The position numbers and the translations under genes were made by a program. 64,000 nucleotides of DNA from Streptomyces sp. AP-93 (GTDB lineage Bacteria > Actinomycetota > Actinomycetes > Streptomycetales > Streptomycetaceae): positions 1 through 64,000 of the forward strand of contig NZ_JALGBX010000001.1 of NCBI RefSeq assembly GCF_022808175.1, in the 5' to 3' direction. Positions 11,885 to 19,871 of the stretch are shown here, piece after piece (position 1 is the stretch's first letter; each line of letters opens with the position of its first letter). The notes below the pieces were generated by a model. That model worked only from the letters and a program-made list of their open reading frames with translations, made no database searches and was not told where the DNA came from.

Positions 11885-12916
11885 TCAGGCGGAGGCGCGC
11901 ACCACGAGTTCGGCGGGCAGGATCACGGGGAAGTCGGCGGCTTCACCCTTTATCTGCACGTTCAGGAGCCTCGCCAGGGCGCCGCCGAGCTCTTCCACCG
12001 GCTGTCGCACCGTGGTGAGGGGCGGGTCGGTGTGGGGGGCGAGGGAGGAGTCGTCGAAGCCGACCACCGCGACGTCCTCGGGAACGCGGCGGCCCGCCTC
12101 GCGCAGGGCGCGCAGTGCGCCGATCGCCATGATGTCGGAGGCCGCGAACACGGCGTCGAGGTCGGGCGTCCTGGCCAGCAGGCCGGCCATGGCCTGCTGT
12201 GCGCCCTCCTGGCCCAGGCCGCCGTCGGCGATCAGCGCGTGGAGCGGGCGCACGCCCGCGGCCTGCAGGGCGTCCCGGTAGCCCCTGAGGCGGTCGATGC
12301 CCGAGGCCATGTCCTGGCGTGCGGTGATGGTCGCGATCTGCCGGCGTCCGGTGGCCAGGAGGTGAGCGACGGCCTGTTCGGCGCCGCCGCGGTTGTCCAC
12401 GTCGACGTAGGGGATATCCGGGTCGCCCAGGGGGCGCCCGCCGACGACGACGGGTACGCCGGCGGTCAGCAGGGTGCCGGGCAGGGGGTCCAGCCCGTGC
12501 AGGGAGACGAGGATGGCGCCGTCGACGTGGCCGCCGAGGAGGTAGCTCTCCAGGTGCTCGCGCTCCTCGGCGCCCTGGGCCATCAGCAGCATGAGCTGTT
12601 GGCGGGAGGGTGAGAGAGCGCGGGTGATGCCCCTGGTCAGCGCGGCGAAGAACGGCTCGGCGGACATGTGGGGTTCGCTCTCGCTGACGACGAGCGCGAT
12701 GGTGTCGGTGCGCTGCGTCGCGAGCGAGCGGGCCGCGCGGTGGGGCGTGTACCCGGTCTGCTGGATGGCGCTCTCGACGGCGGCGCGGACCTCGGGCCGC
12801 ACGTGCTGGTAGCCGTTGATGACCCGGGAGACGGTTGACGCGGACACGCCTGCCACGGCCGCGACGTCGTCCATCGTCAGCCGGGGCGTTCCGGACCGTT
12901 CTCGCTCCGCGCTCAA
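11885..12916 (-). CDS. LacI-family transcriptional regulator of the glycoside locus
   Basis: DNA-binding repressor of 343 residues. The N-terminal helix-turn-helix (TMDDVAAVAGVSASTVSR, about 14-31, then VINGYQHV) is followed by a hinge and a periplasmic-binding-protein-like effector domain (about 65-340). I chose TTG at 12916: GGGGAAG precedes it and it overlaps the GH1 stop (TTGA), implying coupling. ATG at 12874 would cut into the DNA-binding domain. The likely targets are the three boxes at 11.6, 14.4 and 14.8 kb. An oligosaccharide produced by the locus is the probable inducer; this is inference. Confidence 0.88.
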   Translation of the reverse strand: MSAERERSGTPRLTMDDVAAVAGVSASTVSRVINGYQHVRPEVRAAVESAIQQTGYTPHRAARSLATQRTDTIALVVSESEPHMSAEPFFAALTRGITRALSPSRQQLMLLMAQGAEEREHLESYLLGGHVDGAILVSLHGLDPLPGTLLTAGVPVVVGGRPLGDPDIPYVDVDNRGGAEQAVAHLLATGRRQIATITARQDMASGIDRLRGYRDALQAAGVRPLHALIADGGLGQEGAQQAMAGLLARTPDLDAVFAASDIMAIGALRALREAGRRVPEDVAVVGFDDSSLAPHTDPPLTTVRQPVEELGGALARLLNVQIKGEAADFPVILPAELVVRASA

Positions 12917-14337
12917 GGCTTCTTCCCCGCCAGTCCGTTGCGTTCGATGACCTCGGCATACCACCGGGCGCTGTCCTTGAGCAGCCGCCGCCCCGAAGGG
13001 TAGTCGACGTGCACGATGCCGAAACGCGCCGAGTAGCCCTCGGTCCACTCGAAATTGTCGAGCAGGGACCACTGGAAGTAGCCGCGCAGGTCGACGCCGT
13101 CGTCTATCGCCTCCCGGGCCGCTCGCAGGTGCCGGTCCAGGTAGTCGATGCGCTGGGGGTCGTGGACATCGCCCTCGGGGTCGGGGTTGTCGATGTAGGC
13201 GGCGCCGTTCTCGAGAACGACCAGCGGTGGCGCCGGGTAGTTGCGCTGTATCCGCAGCAGCGTGTCCCGCAGGCCGTTCTGGTCCACTTCCCAGCCCAGG
13301 GCGGTGGTCTCCCTGCCGCGGGTGACGAACCTCGCGTCCTCGGCGCCCGGCCACGCGGACGGCTCGCTCCTCTCGCCGCCGCCGGCGACGACCAGGGGGT
13401 TGTAGTAGTTGACGCCGAGCAGATCGAGCGGGGCGGAGATGCTCTTCAGGTCGCCGGCCCGGATGTGGCTCAGGTCGCAGACCTGCTCCAGGTCGGTCAG
13501 GACGTCGTCGGGGTAGCGGCCGAGCAGCAGGGCTTCGAGGAAGGAGCGGTTCAGCAGTCCGTCCACCCGGCGGGCGGCGTCGGCGTCGGCGGGCGAGTCA
13601 CTCGCCGGGGCGACGGGCATGAGGTTGAGCGCGATGCCGAGCCGGTTGCTGTCGTCGTGGGCGCGCATCGCCTCCACGGCCAGGCCGTGCCCGAGGAGCA
13701 GGTGATGGGCGGCGCGGACCCCGGCTGTGCGGTCCTGCACGCCCGGCGCGTTCGTGCCCGACCCGTAGCCCAGGTAGGCGCAGTTCCACGGCTCGTTGAG
13801 GGTCAGCCAGTTCCCCACCCGGTCCTTCAGGGCCGCGTACACCGTCTGCGCGTAGTCGGCGAACCGGTGGGCGGTGTCCCGGCCGGCCCAGCCGCCCAGG
13901 TCCTCGATCGACTGGGGCAGGTCCCAGTGGTAGAGCGTGATCCACGGTTCGATGCCACGGCCGAGGAGTTCGTCGACCAGGCGCTGGTAGAAGTCCAGGC
14001 CCTTGGGGTTGACCTGGCCGTCGGGGTAGATCCGCGGCCAGGAGATCGAGAATCGGTACGCCTTGACCCCGAGGCCGGCCATCAGAGCCACGTCCTCGGC
14101 GAACCGGTGGTAGTGGTCGGTCGCGATGTCGCCGGTGTCACCGTTGCGGATCTTGCCCGGGGTGTGGCTGTACGTGTCCCAGATGGAGGGCGCGCGGCCG
14201 TCCTCGGTGACCGCCCCTTCGATCTGGTAGGCGGCCGTCGCCGTGCCCCAGATGAAGCCGGGCGGGAACAAGAGCGGTCCGGCCTGCTGAGCGATAGCGG
14301 GTTCCCGTGCTGTCACCACTGTCCCTTTCGCGGTCAC
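12913..14337 (-). CDS. GH1 beta-glycosidase (beta-glucosidase/galactosidase)
   Basis: Family 1 retaining glycosidase, 474 residues, no signal peptide. Start block FPPGFIWGTATAAYQIEG; acid/base Glu182 in TLNEPW; nucleophile Glu376 in VVLENGAAY; C-terminal WSLLDNFEW substrate-binding motif. GTG at 14337 gives the longest form, but GTG at 14316 lies 6 nt after AAAGGG and may be the true start, which would remove seven residues. It is co-transcribed with the downstream lacI. It probably trims cello- or xyloglucan-derived oligosaccharides in the cytoplasm. Galactosidase activity is also common in this family. Confidence 0.88.
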   Translation of the reverse strand: MTAKGTVVTAREPAIAQQAGPLLFPPGFIWGTATAAYQIEGAVTEDGRAPSIWDTYSHTPGKIRNGDTGDIATDHYHRFAEDVALMAGLGVKAYRFSISWPRIYPDGQVNPKGLDFYQRLVDELLGRGIEPWITLYHWDLPQSIEDLGGWAGRDTAHRFADYAQTVYAALKDRVGNWLTLNEPWNCAYLGYGSGTNAPGVQDRTAGVRAAHHLLLGHGLAVEAMRAHDDSNRLGIALNLMPVAPASDSPADADAARRVDGLLNRSFLEALLLGRYPDDVLTDLEQVCDLSHIRAGDLKSISAPLDLLGVNYYNPLVVAGGGERSEPSAWPGAEDARFVTRGRETTALGWEVDQNGLRDTLLRIQRNYPAPPLVVLENGAAYIDNPDPEGDVHDPQRIDYLDRHLRAAREAIDDGVDLRGYFQWSLLDNFEWTEGYSARFGIVHVDYPSGRRLLKDSARWYAEVIERNGLAGKKP

Positions 14338-14362
14338 TGCAACCGGTCATCCGGCTGAAGCT

Positions 14363-14378
14363 TTGATTGCGCTTGCAA
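14363..14378 (-). promoter_or_regulatory. LacI-family operator before the GH1-lacI unit
   Basis: TTGATTGCGCTTGCAA matches the box at 11615-11630 in 14 of 16 positions. It lies 26 bp upstream of the GH1 start and directly after a candidate -10, a position that would block transcription. This predicts autoregulation of lacI. Confidence 0.78.
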
Positions 14379-14380
14379 GA

Positions 14381-14409
14381 AAGCTGCCACCAGCGTCCCC
14401 CCAGGTCAA
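14381..14409 (-). promoter_or_regulatory. Candidate GH1-lacI promoter
   Basis: On the minus strand TTGACC (14409-14404), a 17-bp spacer and CAGCTT (14386-14381) precede the LacI box by 2 bp. It has the same -35 and spacer length as the other two promoters of the proposed regulon. Confidence 0.45.
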
Positions 14410-14805
14410 CATCCCGTTACCAGAAGGCAACAAAGAAGAGCGGACATAATGGCCATTAAGTGGCTGGATTGGAGTGTCAGGTGGGCCAGAGGCGCTGGGG
14501 CCGCTCTCAAGTCGTACGCCAGGGGCGCGGTTCCAAGCCGAGGGTGATCGTCCGCGATCAGAGCACAAGGGGCCCTGCTCGTGACGGCCGCCAGGCGGCT
14601 CATGACACGCCGGGGTCGAGATGATCGGCCGGACGCCGCCCCCCTTTGGAGGGGAGGGTTGGTCTGCACTGGGTTGCTGACCTGGGCATTTGTGGCATCG
14701 CGCAAGCGTCTTGCGTCGAGCTCTCGCAGCAGCGGGCCGGGATGCTGCGGGCGCTTCTCGTCGCTGACGTTGCCGGGAAGTTACCGCTGGCTTTCGTCCG
14801 GAAGG
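14410..14805. other. Non-coding stretch between divergent GH1 and GH74 units
   Basis: The space between the divergent GH1 promoter and the GH74 promoter holds a locally AT-richer patch near 14420-14460 and no gene I can support. Short open frames on both strands lack ribosome sites and family features. The forward GH74 transcript would begin near 14840, leaving an untranslated leader of roughly 220-250 nt before 15092, which is long for a Streptomyces glycosidase gene. No riboswitch fold is recognised in it. Confidence 0.5.
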
Positions 14806-14834
14806 TTGACGCCGTTACCCCGAGATGTCATCTT
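14806..14834 (+). promoter_or_regulatory. Candidate GH74 promoter
   Basis: TTGACG (14806-14811), a 17-bp spacer and CATCTT (14829-14834) precede the LacI box at 14842-14857 by 7 bp. The -10 is weak but resembles that of the GH1 promoter (CAGCTT). Confidence 0.42.
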
Positions 14835-14841
14835 CACGTCG

Positions 14842-14857
14842 TTGCGAGCGCTTGCAA
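14842..14857 (+). promoter_or_regulatory. LacI-family operator before the GH74 gene
   Basis: TTGCGAGCGCTTGCAA has one mismatch between half-sites (TTGCGAGC against TTGCAAGC) and shares GCGCTTGCAA with the other two boxes. It ties the secreted xyloglucanase to the same regulator as the importer. Confidence 0.8.
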
Positions 14858-15091
14858 TTCTTGAGCTCGCACTGAGCTCGGCAGTGGCACCGGAGCCGGC
14901 GAGGCCCGTCGGGCAGGTTCTGCGGCGGCACAAGCTGGACCGACGCCTCAGTCTTCGGCGAACCCCAACTCACCGGACCGCCCTGCTGATCCGCCCCGCC
15001 CTGGTCCCTGTGCCCCGGGCGGGTCTTCCCCCACCGGAGGTAGTCCCCACCCGGAGGACCCTCCACAGCAGATGCTCCAAGGAGGTAGTAG

Positions 15092-18000
15092 ATGCGAAGA
15101 CTCATATGCCGGCGCTCCGCCGCGATTGGCCTGATCACCGCAGCCTGCCTGGTCGCCGGCCTCGGCACCAGCCAGGCAAAGTCGGCGGACTCACAGCCCA
15201 AGCGCGGCCACGGCAAGGCGGTGGCCCAGAACTCCGCGAGCAACGCGAGCGGTCCGAACACCTGGGGCAGCGTCCCCATCGGAGGCGGTGGCTACGTCAC
15301 CGGCATGGTCGCCCACCCGGCCGAGAAGGACCTGGTCTACACCCGCACCGACGTCGGCGGCGCCTACCGCTGGAACGCCGGTGACCAGAGCTGGACGCCG
15401 ATCACCGACTCGATCAAGGCCGACGACCGCGACCTGTACCGCATCGAATCGCTGGCCGTCGCCCCCACCGAGCCCGGCACCGTCTACCTGGCGGCCGGCA
15501 GCGGCTGGGACGGCAACAGCTCCATCATGAAGTCCACCGACCGCGGCAACACCTGGACCACCACCCGGCTGGGCATCGTCATCAATGGCAACGCCGGCGG
15601 CGACGACGACCCCTCCCGCAGCTCCGGCGAGCGCCTCGCGGTCGACCCCGGCACGTCAGGCGTCGTCTACTTCGGCTCCCGCAACAATGGGCTGTGGCGC
15701 AGCGGCGACGCGGGTGCCACCTGGGCCAGGGACACCCGCCTGTCCGTCGCCGGCACACCCGGCCGCGGTGTGGTGTTCACGCTGTTCGCGCGTACCAACG
15801 AGGCGGCCGGCGCTCCCACCCGGACCGTCTACGCCGCGGTGTACGACGACGGCATGTACCGCAGCACCGACGCGGGCGCGACCTGGTCGCGGATGGCGGG
15901 CAGCCCGGTTCAGCCGAACCGCGCGGCGCTGGTCTCCAACGGCGACCTGTACGTCACGCACAAGACCGGTATCGCCAAGTTCTCCGGCGGGACCTGGAAC
16001 AACGTGACGCCGCCGTCGGCCGCCCAGTACAACGCGATCAGCGTGGACCCGGCGAATCCGTCCCACGTCGTCACGATCGCGGCCAACGGCAACGGCACCG
16101 CCAGCCCGTTCTACAACCCGATCTTCCGCTCCACCGACGGTGCGGCCACGTGGACCCAGGTGCAGTACAAGCGGAACAACACGGTCCCGTGGTGGCCGGA
16201 CTTCCACTGGTCGGCGAGCACGGCCAGCGTCACCATCGACCCGTTCCGCCCCGGCCGGGTCTGGTACACCGACTGGTACGGCGTCTGGAAGACCGACGAC
16301 ATCACGGTCTCCCCGTCCACCTGGACCAACTTCGAGAAGGGGCACGAGGAGGCCGTAGTCGTCTCCAACATCACCTCGCCCCCCTCGGGGGACGTCTTCC
16401 TGCACAGCGGGGTCGCCGACAACGGCGGCTACGACCACACCTCGCTGACCGACTTCCCGGCCTACAGCCACCGCACCGACACGTGGCCGGGCACCAACCA
16501 GCCCAGGGCTGCCCTGCCCGGGACCACCACCGGCATCGACTTCTCCGAAGCCGACCCGAAGTTCCTCGTGCGCGTCGGCCGGCAAGGAAACTCCGGCAAC
16601 ACCCCGATCGGCGGCTACTCCACCGACGCCGGCAAGACCTACACCAAGTTCAACAACCTGCCCGAGGCCGCCGGCCGGGTCGCGGTCTCGGCCGCCTCCG
16701 ACCGCATCGTCTGGGCGGCGCAGGGCACCGGCGACGGCAAGGTCCGCTACTCCACCAACCGCGGAACCAGCTGGACGCTCTCGGCGGGCGCCCCGAGCGG
16801 GCTGATCCCCACCGACGCGAACTGGACCGGCTGCCAGCCGCTGGCCTCCGACCGCGTGGACGGCAACAAGTTCTACATCTACAAGGCGGGCAAGTTCTAC
16901 CGCAGCACCAACGGCGGCGCCACCTTCACCGACACCGGCGCCAGCGGCCTGCCCAGCGTCGAGTGCGGCTACTTCGAGGAGTTCAAGGTCGCCGCCGCCC
17001 CCGGCATCAACGGCGAGGTGTGGATCAACTTCGGCTGGAACGGCATCTACCGCTCCACCGACTCCGGCGCCACCTTCACCAAGGTGAACGGCATCACCGC
17101 CGCCCGCGTGTTCGGCTTCGGCAAGGGCCCCAAGCCCAACTCGCCGAGCCCGGCCGCGCCGCCCTCCACCTACCTGCACGGCATCGTGGGCGGGGTGGAC
17201 GGCATCTTCCGCTCCGACGACCTCGGTGCCACCTGGACGAGAATCAACACCACCGAGGCGATCGGAGCCCGGCTCAAGGACATGACCGGCGACCGGCAGG
17301 TCTTCGGCCGCGCCTACATCGCCACCGACGGCCGCGGCATCTACTACGGCGCGCCGGCCGGCGCGCCGAACAACGGGCCGCAGGGCACGATTACCGGTCC
17401 TGGTGGCAAGTGCGTCGACGTGCTCGGCGACGACAACGGGACCGCCGGTGCCCCGGTCGTGCTCTGGGACTGCCTGAGCTCGGCCAAGGACCAGCAGTGG
17501 ACCCACCGCGCCGACGGCACCCTGCGCACCCTGGGCCGCTGCCTGGACATCGACCGCAACGAAACCGCGCCGGGCACCCCGGTCCAGCTGTGGGACTGCA
17601 ACGGCGGCGGTAACCAGGTCTGGGCCCAGCAGGCGGACGGCTCCCTGCGCAACCCCCGGTCGGGCCTGTGCCTGGACGCCCCCGGCGGCAACACCGCCAA
17701 CGGAACCCGCCTGCAGATCTGGCACTGCAACGGCCTCGCACCCCAGAAGTTCTTCGTCAACGGCGGCGCCCCCATCATCGGTCCCGGTGGCAAGTGTGTC
17801 GACGTGGCCGGCGACGACAACGGGACCGCCGGTGCCCCGGTCATGCTCTGGGACTGCCTGAGCACTGCCAAGGACATGTACTGGACCCACCGCGCCGACG
17901 GCACCCTGCGCACCCTGGGCCGCTGCCTGGACATCGACGGCAACAGCACCGCGCCGGGCGCCTTGGTCCAGCTGTGGGACTGCAACGGTGCCGGCGGCCA

Positions 18001-18148
18001 GGTCTGGGCCCAGCAGGCGGACGGCTCCCTGCGCAACCCCCAGTCGGGCCTGTGCCTGGACGCCCCCGGCGGCAACACCGCCAACGGAACCCGCCTGCAG
18101 ACCTGGCACTGCAACGGCCTCGCAGCCCAGAAGTTCCAGCTCCAGTGA
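15092..18148 (+). CDS. Secreted GH74 xyloglucanase with two CBM13 (ricin-type) modules
   Basis: 1018-residue secreted enzyme predicted to cut the beta-1,4-glucan backbone of xyloglucan. Signal peptide about 1-29 (cleavage near SQA-K). The GH74 twin seven-bladed propeller spans about 50-760, with many SxDxGxTW Asp-box repeats; the two likely catalytic aspartates are Asp87 (RTDVGGAYRW) and Asp483 (TGIDFSEAD). The C-terminus carries two ricin B-like trefoils of 128 residues each, about 769-896 and 897-1018, each with QxW-like repeats. Most Streptomyces GH74 enzymes I know carry CBM2 instead. ATG at 15092 follows AAGGAGG by 6 nt. Endo or exo mode cannot be read from the sequence. Confidence 0.92.
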   Translation: MRRLICRRSAAIGLITAACLVAGLGTSQAKSADSQPKRGHGKAVAQNSASNASGPNTWGSVPIGGGGYVTGMVAHPAEKDLVYTRTDVGGAYRWNAGDQSWTPITDSIKADDRDLYRIESLAVAPTEPGTVYLAAGSGWDGNSSIMKSTDRGNTWTTTRLGIVINGNAGGDDDPSRSSGERLAVDPGTSGVVYFGSRNNGLWRSGDAGATWARDTRLSVAGTPGRGVVFTLFARTNEAAGAPTRTVYAAVYDDGMYRSTDAGATWSRMAGSPVQPNRAALVSNGDLYVTHKTGIAKFSGGTWNNVTPPSAAQYNAISVDPANPSHVVTIAANGNGTASPFYNPIFRSTDGAATWTQVQYKRNNTVPWWPDFHWSASTASVTIDPFRPGRVWYTDWYGVWKTDDITVSPSTWTNFEKGHEEAVVVSNITSPPSGDVFLHSGVADNGGYDHTSLTDFPAYSHRTDTWPGTNQPRAALPGTTTGIDFSEADPKFLVRVGRQGNSGNTPIGGYSTDAGKTYTKFNNLPEAAGRVAVSAASDRIVWAAQGTGDGKVRYSTNRGTSWTLSAGAPSGLIPTDANWTGCQPLASDRVDGNKFYIYKAGKFYRSTNGGATFTDTGASGLPSVECGYFEEFKVAAAPGINGEVWINFGWNGIYRSTDSGATFTKVNGITAARVFGFGKGPKPNSPSPAAPPSTYLHGIVGGVDGIFRSDDLGATWTRINTTEAIGARLKDMTGDRQVFGRAYIATDGRGIYYGAPAGAPNNGPQGTITGPGGKCVDVLGDDNGTAGAPVVLWDCLSSAKDQQWTHRADGTLRTLGRCLDIDRNETAPGTPVQLWDCNGGGNQVWAQQADGSLRNPRSGLCLDAPGGNTANGTRLQIWHCNGLAPQKFFVNGGAPIIGPGGKCVDVAGDDNGTAGAPVMLWDCLSTAKDMYWTHRADGTLRTLGRCLDIDGNSTAPGALVQLWDCNGAGGQVWAQQADGSLRNPQSGLCLDAPGGNTANGTRLQTWHCNGLAAQKFQLQ
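17396..18145 (+). repeat. 384-bp tandem duplication encoding the two CBM13 modules
   Basis: The unit 17396-17779 is repeated as 17780-18145 with an offset of 384 bp (128 codons). Long stretches are identical in DNA, for example the codons for CLDAPGGNTANGTRLQ, and differences are scattered single bases. This indicates a recent intragenic duplication or ongoing gene conversion. It could collapse in short-read assemblies. Confidence 0.9.
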
Positions 18149-18196
18149 ACCCGACCCTGCAGTACCGGTCGATCAACTAACACCCACCCCCTAGAC

Positions 18197-18240
18197 GCGA
18201 GGCCCGCCGGCGAAGCCTGACAGCCGCCGGCGGGCCTCGC
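18197..18240 (+). terminator. Strong hairpin terminator after GH74
   Basis: Perfect 16-bp GC-rich inverted repeat (18197-18212 with 18225-18240) and a 12-nt loop, 49 bp after the GH74 stop. No T-tract, as is usual in Streptomyces. The rest of 18149-18433 holds nothing I recognise. Confidence 0.8.
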
Positions 18241-18433
18241 CATCCCAGCGGGCAGCCCAACCCCGCAGCCTGCACGACATGCCGAACACCGGATCCGGGA
18301 CGGTGACCGAGATGCTGACTGGCGCCGGACAGACCCGGCCCGCAGGCCCCACGGCGGGGGCCGGATCAGGTCCCACCCGCCCCAGTCGTCAACACCGATC
18401 CGACCTGCGCTTCAGAAGGAGCTCGAGGCGCTC

Positions 18434-18721
18434 GTGCAGATGATGGACGAGTACAGGGCCATGCCGTTCCCGAATGGGTTCCGCGGCCTGGACATCGAAG
18501 ACCAGGACATGGTCATGCTCGACGCGGACACCGCTGGCTACGTCTATCGCGTCCTCGAGGGTCCCCTCCCCGAAGCGTCTCGAGGACGCTTGATCAGGTT
18601 GGTGGGGGTGTTCGAGAAGGTGCTTCCGGCAATCAGGAACGAGTACGCGAGCAAGTTCTACACGCAGGCACGCGACGTGGCCGCGCTGGCCGCCGAGATC
18701 GAAGCCATGCGCGACAAGTAG
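18434..18721 (+). CDS. Small hypothetical protein
   Basis: 95 residues starting at GTG 18434. It is acidic and helical, with a conserved-looking core (GFRGLDIEDQDMVMLDADT) and an Ala/Glu-rich C-terminal helix. AAGGAG lies at 18416-18421, 12 nt before the GTG. The frame stays open upstream and reads LQKELEALVQMMDEY, which continues the first helix convincingly. The gene may therefore have lost its original start. No function can be assigned and no membrane segment or signal is visible. The stop touches the decayed lipoprotein frame that follows, and the two may once have been co-transcribed. Confidence 0.55.
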   Translation: MQMMDEYRAMPFPNGFRGLDIEDQDMVMLDADTAGYVYRVLEGPLPEASRGRLIRLVGVFEKVLPAIRNEYASKFYTQARDVAALAAEIEAMRDK

Positions 18722-19134
18722 TCCTCTGGCGCGGAACGTTCGCCAGGCTGGCGGTCGTGGCGGTCGTGGCGGTCGTGGCGCTCGTGGTGGTTGGGTGTGC
18801 GGTGACGTTCGATCCGACCGAGGGTCTGCCCGTTGAGCCAGATCCGTTGACCGTACAGACCTGCACCGAGCCGCCACCCTGGCGGTCGCAAGGCGGCCAA
18901 TGGCCCGTGTAGTTGGTCAAGGGCCGCACCTGCCGCGGTGAGCTGGGGAAGATCGCCAGCACGGAGAACCTGCTGGAGGAACGCCTCGCCGGCTGCGCGC
19001 CCGCGAGAGCGCGCCGCATCCCGAGCCCGCCGACGGCAAGTGCAAGCGCCGTGAGCGGACTGCGGGCCCAGCGTGGTCCACGTGGGCCCGCGAGAACGGC
19101 TACGAGGTTGCCGGACCGGGGTCAGTGGCCATGA
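18721..19134 (+). pseudogene. Decayed lipoprotein-like gene
   Basis: From 18721 a frame without a usable start encodes a hydrophobic helix and a lipobox-like end (LAVVAVVAVVALVVVGC, Cys at 18796), then an extracytoplasmic stretch. It meets a TAG at 18910 but remains coding-like in the same frame (GRTCRGELGKIASTENLLEE), then shifts frame near 18990, where another frame reads AGPAWSTWARENGYEV. A missing start, an in-frame stop and a frameshift together suggest a dead gene. The GTG/GCG triplet run at 18748-18780 may itself be unstable. Function of the ancestor is unknown. Confidence 0.45.
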
Positions 19135-19784
19135 GACGTACTTCCGTCCTTTGTCGGCTCGGCGGGTGCCTTGGCCGGGGGGTCCTGCTCAACGGGAGCC
19201 TGGTCCGGCTTTGCGGGGGTCCCGGTCGTGGAGCCCTGGTCGTGGCTGTGGCCATCGGAGCTGATGGTGCCGGCGAGGGCGGTCATGCCCAGCCAGGCAA
19301 GGGCCGAGACGATGACGACGACGGCCGCGAACGGGCTGACGAGGTGCCGCCAGCGGCCCTTGGAGTCCTTGGCGACGAACGCGACGTACGACATGAGCAG
19401 GCCGATGGGGGTCATCCAGGCGCTGCGCTCGGGGAACTGCTCAAAGTGCTGGATGCCGCCGCCGACCAGGCCGACACCGAAGGACAGCAGCAGGGAGAAC
19501 ACGACCAGCGAGACCGCCTGGCTCAGCGCCGGACGCTCGTCGGCCAGCACGAACTCGTTGACGATGGTGCCGAGGAGGAACACGACGGCGCCGACGACGC
19601 AGATGATCGCGTACAGCGACGGATTGATCGGGTAGTGGACGACGGCGCCGGCGATGAGGGCGGCGCCCATGAAGTAGAGCATCTGGCCGCTGTAGCGAGC
19701 CGGGAGTGCCTTCTTGTCGAAGGGGGCGCGGCGCGTTTTCGGGGCGGGAGTCTGGTGGCGCTCGGGTTCGAGAACGGTGGTCAT
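19122..19784 (-). CDS. Polytopic membrane protein with His-rich C-terminus
   Basis: 220 residues. A charged cytoplasmic N-terminus (about 1-33) is followed by about five membrane helices (35-52, 55-77, 88-112, 122-138, 148-170) and a Pro/Lys-rich tail with DGHSHDQ and a terminal SHGH. ATG at 19784 has GAAAGG upstream; an extension to 19841 is not supported. The histidines suggest metal binding at the outer face, which is inference. It lies 87 bp after the DUF6153-like gene and is probably co-transcribed. No characterised family is recognised. Confidence 0.7.
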   Translation of the reverse strand: MTTVLEPERHQTPAPKTRRAPFDKKALPARYSGQMLYFMGAALIAGAVVHYPINPSLYAIICVVGAVVFLLGTIVNEFVLADERPALSQAVSLVVFSLLLSFGVGLVGGGIQHFEQFPERSAWMTPIGLLMSYVAFVAKDSKGRWRHLVSPFAAVVVIVSALAWLGMTALAGTISSDGHSHDQGSTTGTPAKPDQAPVEQDPPAKAPAEPTKDGSTSHGH

Positions 19785-19871
19785 CCGGGTAAGGCCTTTC
19801 AGATCTTGGCGGGTGAGAGCAGGCAGAAGCCACGCCGGCACCAGTGGTGCGGCGTCACGCTGGTGCTGCTC

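Noticed and set aside
14406..14705. Minus-strand 99-codon frame in the GH1/GH74 space
   Set aside because: No ribosome site, no domain or signal pattern, and it overlaps the GH1 promoter. Treated as non-coding.
15656..18109. Minus-strand frame of about 800 codons opposite GH74
   Set aside because: Antisense shadow of the xyloglucanase; its internal repeat merely mirrors the CBM13 duplication.
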